The position numbers were made by a program, and so were the translations under genes. Source: Betaproteobacteria bacterium (lineage in GTDB: Bacteria > Pseudomonadota > Gammaproteobacteria > Burkholderiales > Burkholderiaceae_C). From it: a stretch of DNA of 10,046 bases. Positions 5,745 to 10,046 of the stretch are shown one piece after another (position 1 is the stretch's first letter; each line of letters begins with the position of its first letter). The notes beneath the pieces are model-generated. The model saw only the letters and a list, made by a program, of their open reading frames with translations. It ran no database searches and was not told the DNA's origin. The stretch lies in the NCBI GenBank assembly GCA_947448675.1, contig CANFOR010000099.1:1-10046 (forward strand), given 5' to 3'.

Positions 5745-7742
5745 GTGCAATTGTTCTTTTCGCGGCGAAAAATAGGGAAGTTTATTTTGCTACTGTGCTT
5801 GTGCATGGTGGGCATGATGGCACACGCGCAATTGCAACGCTCGATTATTGACCCTAGCTTTGAAGACCCATTTACCGGCACCCGTGCTGTGCCTTACAAC
5901 ACCTATTTCGCTACGGCAGTGGACTGGGTTTTTATGGACCAAGGCGAGGTGCCGGGCTGGAACACCACCTCCGCCACGTTTACCAATGTGTGTCCGGCAG
6001 GCAATGGCCCTGTCACTGCGGCTCCGTACAACGTTGCGCCCTATACCTGCGCGCCCATAGAACTTTGGTTCAATAATTTTCTTGGGGTCGTACCTGCACA
6101 AGGCAAAGTGCTTGCCGAATTAAACGCCAATAGCGCCTCCAAGTTGTACCAAAGCATTTGTTTGACCAATGGTGAGTCGTTTACTTTCAATTTTGCCCAC
6201 CGGGGGCGTCAGGGCGTTGACTCCGCACGCTTTGAGGCCAGTGGCACAGCGCCCATCATGACTTTTCAAACGGGCAATACCAATGGTGTGGTCGGAGCGG
6301 TCACTGCCGTGGCTGCGGGTACCACTGGTGCCAGCGCCGTTTCCATTGCCAATGGCTGGACGCGCTACAGCGGTACCTACACCTACACAGGCGCTACCGG
6401 CTTGCAGCCGCTGGGTTTTATAGCGGTGTCGAGTGCTGGTGGCAATTTATCCGTAGGCAATTTGCTAGACGACCTGAACATCAACCTCAAGCCCTATGCT
6501 GAGCTTACGACAAGTACCTTCAGCGTAGAGGGCAGCCCCATGGCGCAAACCCCTAAGCTGCGCTTTGTGGGCGCGGTGACCGCAGCCATGCCCATGACGC
6601 TGACTTTTAGCTCGCCCTCTGCGGTGTACCTGAGCGACTACGATTTTGGCGGCACCAGCACGCTTGCGGGTCTGGTGGTGAGCTACAACGCCGCCACGCA
6701 GTCTGGCACGCTCACTTTTAACATTCCTATAGGCAATTACGGTTTTGACAAAAACAATACCGACTTTGTTTTGCCCCTGCGCGTGCTCGACGACACGGCC
6801 ATTGAAAACAATGAGGTCATCAGCTTCAATATGCCCAGCTCAATGGCCTACCCCTATCTGGTGGGCAACACCATGGCTTGCGGTGGCACGGCCACCACGC
6901 TCATGACCCACACGATTATTGACAACGACGTGTCCTTGCGCACCAGCAAGTCGGTGTCGGCGAGCACCACCACCTTGGGTGGCACGCTCAGCTATACGGT
7001 GAGTTTTGCCAATGTTACGCCCGCAGTTTTGACGGTAGCTCCGCTTACCGCGCACGATGTCGTGGGTGTGAGCCTCAGCGACGCGGTGCCTGCTGGTCTG
7101 GGCTTTTCTAGCTGGACCTGCAGCGCATCGGGCGCAGCGCTATGCCCGGCGGCATCGGGCACGGGGGCAATCGCTTCTACTGCCACTATTCCTGCAGGCG
7201 GCAGTTTGCTCTTCAGCATCACGGCCCCGGTGTCTAGCGCAGTTGGCAATTGCGCCGCTACGATCGTCAACACGGCCACCCAAGCACTCAGCGCCACCAG
7301 CATGCAGCCGGTGAATGGCAGCTTCCCCATTGGCACGCTGGCAGTGGCCAGCACACTCCAAGGCTCGGCCGGTTTTGTGGTGCAGCCCCTGAGCGCCAAT
7401 GCCAGCAGCCAGGTGGTGGCCTGCACATCGCTGGGCATTAGCAAAACCAATGGTGTGAGCAGCCTAGTGGCAGGCTCCACCACGTCCTACACCATCACAG
7501 CCTTCAATAACGGCCCCTTTGCAGGCGACGGAGCCCGGGTGCTAGACCAGCCCACCGCCGGGCTCAGTTGCACGGGGGCCAGTTGCGCCGTGGCCTCTGG
7601 CAGCGCGCTGTGCCCGGTGCTCAGCAGCAGCGCCATGGCCACGGCTTTGCTCACTGCGCCGGGCTTGGCCATTGCCAGTTTCCCGGCCAATAGTTCACTC
7701 AGCTTTAGCCTGCAATGCAGCGTGACGGCTACAGGGCAGTAA
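5745..7742 (+). CDS. Exported DUF11-repeat surface/secreted protein
   Basis: 665 residues. A Sec signal peptide is clear: basic SRRKIGK, the hydrophobic FILLLCLCMVGMM, and a cleavage site AHA-Q after residue 28. Residues 30-250 form a module of the 'PSFE...VPGWNTTS...IELWFNNF...AELNAN...LYQ' type, probably a beta-sandwich lectin-like fold. About 255-395 looks Calx-beta-like, with DDTAIENNEVISFNM and IIDND. Two DUF11 repeats follow (about 400-515 and 562-665), each with closely placed cysteines (WTCSASGAALCP; LSCTGASCAVASGSALCP). The protein stops at the end of the last repeat, with no LPXTG, PEP-CTERM or membrane anchor. No ATG exists before residue 21, so GTG 5745 is the likely start; the Shine-Dalgarno is poor. 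Known of the family: large extracellular or cell-surface proteins, function mostly unknown. The 3' end overlaps the MAPEG gene. Confidence 0.85.
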   Translation: MQLFFSRRKIGKFILLLCLCMVGMMAHAQLQRSIIDPSFEDPFTGTRAVPYNTYFATAVDWVFMDQGEVPGWNTTSATFTNVCPAGNGPVTAAPYNVAPYTCAPIELWFNNFLGVVPAQGKVLAELNANSASKLYQSICLTNGESFTFNFAHRGRQGVDSARFEASGTAPIMTFQTGNTNGVVGAVTAVAAGTTGASAVSIANGWTRYSGTYTYTGATGLQPLGFIAVSSAGGNLSVGNLLDDLNINLKPYAELTTSTFSVEGSPMAQTPKLRFVGAVTAAMPMTLTFSSPSAVYLSDYDFGGTSTLAGLVVSYNAATQSGTLTFNIPIGNYGFDKNNTDFVLPLRVLDDTAIENNEVISFNMPSSMAYPYLVGNTMACGGTATTLMTHTIIDNDVSLRTSKSVSASTTTLGGTLSYTVSFANVTPAVLTVAPLTAHDVVGVSLSDAVPAGLGFSSWTCSASGAALCPAASGTGAIASTATIPAGGSLLFSITAPVSSAVGNCAATIVNTATQALSATSMQPVNGSFPIGTLAVASTLQGSAGFVVQPLSANASSQVVACTSLGISKTNGVSSLVAGSTTSYTITAFNNGPFAGDGARVLDQPTAGLSCTGASCAVASGSALCPVLSSSAMATALLTAPGLAIASFPANSSLSFSLQCSVTATGQ

Positions 7743-8127
7743 AGAGCGCACGCAGCAGCAAATAAACGGCGGCAGCTGCAAGGCAGTACAGCGTAAAGAC
7801 CATGCCTGCTACGCGAAAGCGGTAGTTCTCTTTGAGCTGGCTGACACCATAGGCATGCACGCAGCGGCCCACCAGCAGACACATGCAGAACAAGTGCACG
7901 CGCCAGGCGGCGGCTCCGCCCAATTCCACAAAAGCAATGAGCAGCAAAGTCAAGGGCACGTACTCGGCAAAGTTCGAGTGCACCCGCATCGCGCGCAGCA
8001 TGGTGGCGTTGCCCGCATCACCCACGGCAATTTGCAAACGCCTGCGCAGGCGCAAGGTGCGTACGCTGAGTGCTATAAAAAGCAGAGCTAACAGCGCTGC
8101 ATAGATGGGAACAATCGTGAGCTTCAT
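7729..8127 (-). CDS. MAPEG family membrane protein
   Basis: 132 residues with four predicted hydrophobic segments: about 5-22, 56-72, 77-95 and 107-128. RVHSNFAEYVPLTLLL at 48-63 is the MAPEG signature (R.H.NF.EY.P). Length and pattern resemble E. coli YecN-type proteins. Eukaryotic relatives handle eicosanoids and glutathione, but the bacterial role is mostly undefined. Start ATG 8127 gives a positive-charged first loop (RTLRLRRR) on the cytosolic side. It lies 21 nt after the RraA-like gene on the same strand, suggesting one transcript. Its last 14 nt overlap the end of the convergent DUF11 gene. Confidence 0.88.
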   Translation of the reverse strand: MKLTIVPIYAALLALLFIALSVRTLRLRRRLQIAVGDAGNATMLRAMRVHSNFAEYVPLTLLLIAFVELGGAAAWRVHLFCMCLLVGRCVHAYGVSQLKENYRFRVAGMVFTLYCLAAAAVYLLLRALFTAL

Positions 8128-8148
8128 GGCGTAAGTTTTGAAAATGCT

Positions 8149-8871
8149 TTAGCGCTTGTCTTGAGCCCAGGCTTCGTAACGCGCTTTGTTGGCTTCATTG
8201 GGTGGGTACAGGCCGGGCAGGGGCAGGCCTGCTTCTACCTCGCCCATGATCCAGCCTTCCAAGCGTTCTTGCTCGACCGCGAGGGCGCAAACTTCTTCGA
8301 CCAAGTTGGCCGGAATCAGCACTGCGCCGTCGGCGTCAACCACCACCACGTCATTGGGGAAGACGGCGACGCCGCCGCAGCCAATGGGTTCTTGCCAAGC
8401 CACAAAGGTCAGGCCTGCGACCGAAGCCGGGGCCGCTGTGCCTTGGCACCACACGGGCAGGCGGGTGCCCAGCACGCCCGCCACGTCGCGCACTACGCCG
8501 TCGGTCACCAAGGCGGCGATGCCGCGCTTTTGCATGCGTGCGCAGAGAATGTCGCCAAAAATGCCCGCGTCGGTCACGCCCATGGCGTCGACCACGGCAA
8601 TGCAGCCTGCGGGCATGGCCTCTATCGCCGCGCGGGTCGAGATCGGTGCGCCCCAAGATGCTGGCGTGGCCAGGTCTTCACGCGCAGGCACAAAGCGCAG
8701 GGTAAAGGCCCTGCCCACCAAGCGCGGCAGGCCCGCTTGCAATGGGCGCGCTCCGCGCATCCACAGATTGCGCAGGCCTTTTTTGAGCAGTACGGTGGTG
8801 AGGGTGGCCGTGGTCACGCCTTGCAGCGTGTGCACGATGGTCGGGTCGAGTGGCAAGGGTTCAGCGCCCAT
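8149..8871 (-). CDS. RraA-like / HMG-CHA aldolase family protein
   Basis: 240 residues, longer than E. coli RraA (161) by extensions at both ends. The aldolase-type signature is exact: GD at 106-107, then 20 residues, then RD at 128-129 (FGDILCARMQKRG...LVTDGVVRD). This is the metal- and substrate-binding motif of 4-hydroxy-4-methyl-2-oxoglutarate aldolase and oxaloacetate decarboxylase relatives. EPIGCGGVAVFPNDVVVVDADG (161-182) is also typical, as is IPANL. Conservation of the GDx20RD motif favours an enzyme on a 2-oxo acid over a pure RNase E regulator, but the substrate cannot be told. ATG 8871 is supported by a strong AGGAG 6 nt upstream, which lies in a hairpin. The neighbours are an exported CxxC protein upstream and a MAPEG protein downstream. 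Confidence 0.87.
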   Translation of the reverse strand: MGAEPLPLDPTIVHTLQGVTTATLTTVLLKKGLRNLWMRGARPLQAGLPRLVGRAFTLRFVPAREDLATPASWGAPISTRAAIEAMPAGCIAVVDAMGVTDAGIFGDILCARMQKRGIAALVTDGVVRDVAGVLGTRLPVWCQGTAAPASVAGLTFVAWQEPIGCGGVAVFPNDVVVVDADGAVLIPANLVEEVCALAVEQERLEGWIMGEVEAGLPLPGLYPPNEANKARYEAWAQDKR

Positions 8872-8874
8872 GGG

Positions 8875-8902
8875 CAGCTCCTAAGCAGGTGGTGAGGAGC
8901 TG
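8875..8902 (-). promoter_or_regulatory. RBS-masking hairpin before the RraA-like gene
   Basis: On the minus strand, CAGCTCCT (8902-8895) and AGGAGCTG (8882-8875) are exact complements with a 12-nt loop. The 3' arm contains the AGGAG Shine-Dalgarno and ends 3 nt before the ATG at 8871. Formed in the mRNA, the 8-bp stem would block initiation. This could be a thermometer, ligand- or sRNA-controlled switch, or a brake coupled to upstream translation. Confidence 0.55.
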
Positions 8903-8932
8903 TATTGTGGCATTCGCAGGTGCTCGTTAGCG

Positions 8933-9796
8933 CTAGGGCGTGGCCTCTTCACAGCGCGAACGGGCGGCGGCCAAGACCGCACCCGATGCATCTTGCAACC
9001 AACCTACTACGCCCAAGCGAGTAGCCTGCGCGCCGGGTGCGAGCTGCATTGGGCGGGCTTCATAAAACCTTGGTTGCTCATTTTTTAATAGCTGCTCACG
9101 CATATTCCATGCGCCTTGCAGGGAATTTCTTGCTATATTTCGAGCGACCGGAGTGCCTTCAGTACCGGCTGGAATGTGTTCTACCAGCAGCAGCCACACG
9201 GCATGCTCGGCTGGGGCCGGGGCATTGGCCGCGCCACCCGCGCTGGCTGCTTCGTCTACAGCTTTGGCTTCGATCGAGGTGCCAATGTAGTCGTTCACCG
9301 GCAAGCCGTGCGCCACGCGCACGGTGTACGGGGCGTGGGCAGGCAGCGCGCTGCTATGCGTATAACGGCCTTGTACCAAGGCATTGGCGGGCAAGCCCAG
9401 CGCCTGCCAACGCGCTTGTGCGTCGCGCGAGGCAATGGCCGAAAGCGGTGCGTCATCGCCTTGGCTGCCGGGCAGCACCCAGTCGATGGCCACACTGTTG
9501 GCAGGTGCGCTCAAGGTTGCAGGCTCGCTCCAGCAGGCGGCGCAGTCGGCGCTGATAAAGCGCTCGACCAAGGCCATGGGCGCGGCTTGGCCGTCGCTGG
9601 CACAGTAAGAAAGCGCCAGTGCGGCGCGCGGCAAGCACATAGCAGCCAGTGCAGTACAGAACAGGGCCATCAGCGCGGCATGGCCACGCAGCAAGCCAGG
9701 CGCTGTGCGCAGGCGTGGCCATGCTCGCATGCCAGCCAATGCAGGCGTGTGTGCAGACGAGTGTGGAAATAAGCGCAGCAGGGCAGGGCGATTCAT
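8933..9796 (-). CDS. Exported CxxC protein, DUF1223/thioredoxin-fold-like
   Basis: 287 residues from ATG 9796. Residues 39-62 are hydrophobic (ALMALFCTALAAM) and end near ALA-LSYC, a likely signal peptide. This makes the preceding 38 residues unusually long; an internal start at ATG 9730 (Met23) is possible, though neither start has a strong Shine-Dalgarno (GAAAG precedes 9796). The mature part opens with ALVERFISADCAACW, resembling the VELFTSQGCSSC motif of DUF1223, with Cys85 and Cys88 as CxxC. Cys65 and Cys282 could form a second disulfide. The rest is Ala-rich and lacks further recognisable motifs. A thioredoxin-like periplasmic role is an inference. It is divergent from the helicase gene with 25 nt between starts, and 61 nt precede the RraA-like start on the same strand. 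Confidence 0.7.
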   Translation of the reverse strand: MNRPALLRLFPHSSAHTPALAGMRAWPRLRTAPGLLRGHAALMALFCTALAAMCLPRAALALSYCASDGQAAPMALVERFISADCAACWSEPATLSAPANSVAIDWVLPGSQGDDAPLSAIASRDAQARWQALGLPANALVQGRYTHSSALPAHAPYTVRVAHGLPVNDYIGTSIEAKAVDEAASAGGAANAPAPAEHAVWLLLVEHIPAGTEGTPVARNIARNSLQGAWNMREQLLKNEQPRFYEARPMQLAPGAQATRLGVVGWLQDASGAVLAAARSRCEEATP

Positions 9797-9809
9797 AGCG
9801 AAGGCTTTC

Positions 9810-9815
9810 TACAAT
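9810..9815 (+). promoter_or_regulatory. Predicted uvrD -10 hexamer placed for a leaderless mRNA
   Basis: TACAAT lies exactly 6 nt before ATG 9822, with GGGCCC between and no Shine-Dalgarno. The expected start site is at or next to the ATG. The -35 region (GGCGAT at 17 nt) is weak. The spacing is the same as at dnaQ. Confidence 0.4.
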
Positions 9816-9821
9816 GGGCCC

Positions 9822-10046
9822 ATGTTCTCACAAGCTTCTCTTTTAGATCCATCATCTGCATTGGTCGCGGCCAGCGGCCCGGTCTTACACAGCCAGCACG
9901 GCCCTTTGATCTATGCGCTCAACCCCGAGCAGCGCGCCGCCGTCACCCTGCCCAGCGAACACGCACTCATCTTGGCGGGTGCTGGCTCGGGCAAGACCCG
10001 GGTGCTCACCACCCGCATCGCCTGGCTCTTGCAAACTGGCCAGGTC
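9822..10046 (+). CDS. uvrD: UvrD/Rep-type ATP-dependent DNA helicase, N-terminal part
   Basis: Exactly 75 codons are present before the right edge. After a non-conserved 30-residue lead come the superfamily-1 hallmarks: the Q-motif LNPEQRAAV at 33-41, Walker A GAGSGKT at 53-59 binding ATP, and the following TRVLTTRIAWLL (58-70) leading into motif Ia. UvrD is a 3'-5' helicase of nucleotide excision and mismatch repair; Rep and PcrA share this region, so the subgroup is probable, not proven. The lead sequence is longer than the few residues before the Q-motif in E. coli UvrD. ATG 9822 is the first in-frame start and follows a -10-like TACAAT by 6 nt. Confidence 0.9.
   Translation, partial: MFSQASLLDPSSALVAASGPVLHSQHGPLIYALNPEQRAAVTLPSEHALILAGAGSGKTRVLTTRIAWLLQTGQV

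Noticed and set aside
5651..5881. 76-codon minus-strand frame upstream of guaC
   Set aside because: Mostly antisense to the signal-peptide region of the DUF11 gene. No family features.
8161..8895. Long plus-strand open frames (up to 244 codons) opposite the RraA-like gene
   Set aside because: The minus-strand reading has a complete conserved motif and a strong Shine-Dalgarno. The plus frames are His/Ala/Gly-rich shadows typical of GC-rich antisense.
8928..8935. TAGCGCTA palindrome at the stop of the CxxC-protein gene
   Set aside because: Only 8 bp and self-contained, no T-tract, and common by chance at this GC content.
1..10046. CRISPR arrays, insertion sequences, integrase attachment sites or toxin-antitoxin pairs
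   Set aside because: No regular repeat-spacer pattern, transposase motif, terminal repeats or duplicated tRNA 3' end was seen.

Overview
The window looks like chromosomal DNA of a Burkholderiales betaproteobacterium, most likely a member of the Comamonadaceae. This rests on gene content, moderately high GC, codon use and -10 hexamers of the TAGAAT/TACAAT kind. The genus cannot be fixed from the sequence alone. Most of the window is housekeeping or small-metabolism genes. The least ordinary parts are a secreted DUF11-type surface protein and the 291-base intergenic region beside it.

Layout. Positions 1-1651 (minus) hold a ferrous-iron import operon, feoA-feoB, with ATGA start/stop coupling; feoB runs off the left edge. 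A Fur box with a clear 7-1-7 match overlaps its predicted promoter, and one arm of a perfect 10-bp inverted repeat lies inside it. Positions 1790-2616 (plus) hold dnaQ (DNA polymerase III epsilon subunit) and then tRNA-Val(CAC). Positions 2693-4440 (plus) hold a tight pair: an N-formylglutamate amidohydrolase family protein and an alpha/beta-hydrolase resembling kynurenine formamidase. Both families remove N-formyl groups from amino-acid derivatives. guaC (GMP reductase) lies convergently at 4476-5453 (minus).

The 5454-5744 region between guaC and the divergent surface-protein gene is rich in structure on the guaC-sense strand. It has a strong hairpin with a U-tract pointing toward guaC, a downstream segment that could act as anti-terminator, and an inverted repeat covering the guaC Shine-Dalgarno. 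A short open frame upstream of the hairpin could be the 3' remnant of a lost gene, which would give the hairpin a simpler explanation. Positions 5745-7742 (plus) encode a 665-residue exported protein with a lectin-like N-terminal module, a Calx-beta-like module and two DUF11 repeats. Its 3' end overlaps a convergent MAPEG gene by 14 bp.

Positions 7729-9796 (minus) hold three same-strand genes, read right to left: an exported CxxC protein resembling DUF1223, an RraA/HMG-aldolase-like protein whose ribosome-binding site lies in an 8-bp hairpin, and a MAPEG membrane protein. At the right edge, divergently, starts a UvrD-type DNA helicase (plus, 75 codons present). Both dnaQ and uvrD have a -10-like hexamer exactly 6 nt before the ATG, as expected for leaderless mRNAs.

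No CRISPR array, insertion sequence or integrase was found. The most interesting candidates are the possible guaC leader RNA switch and the RBS-masking hairpin of the RraA-like gene. Both are inferences from base complementarity.
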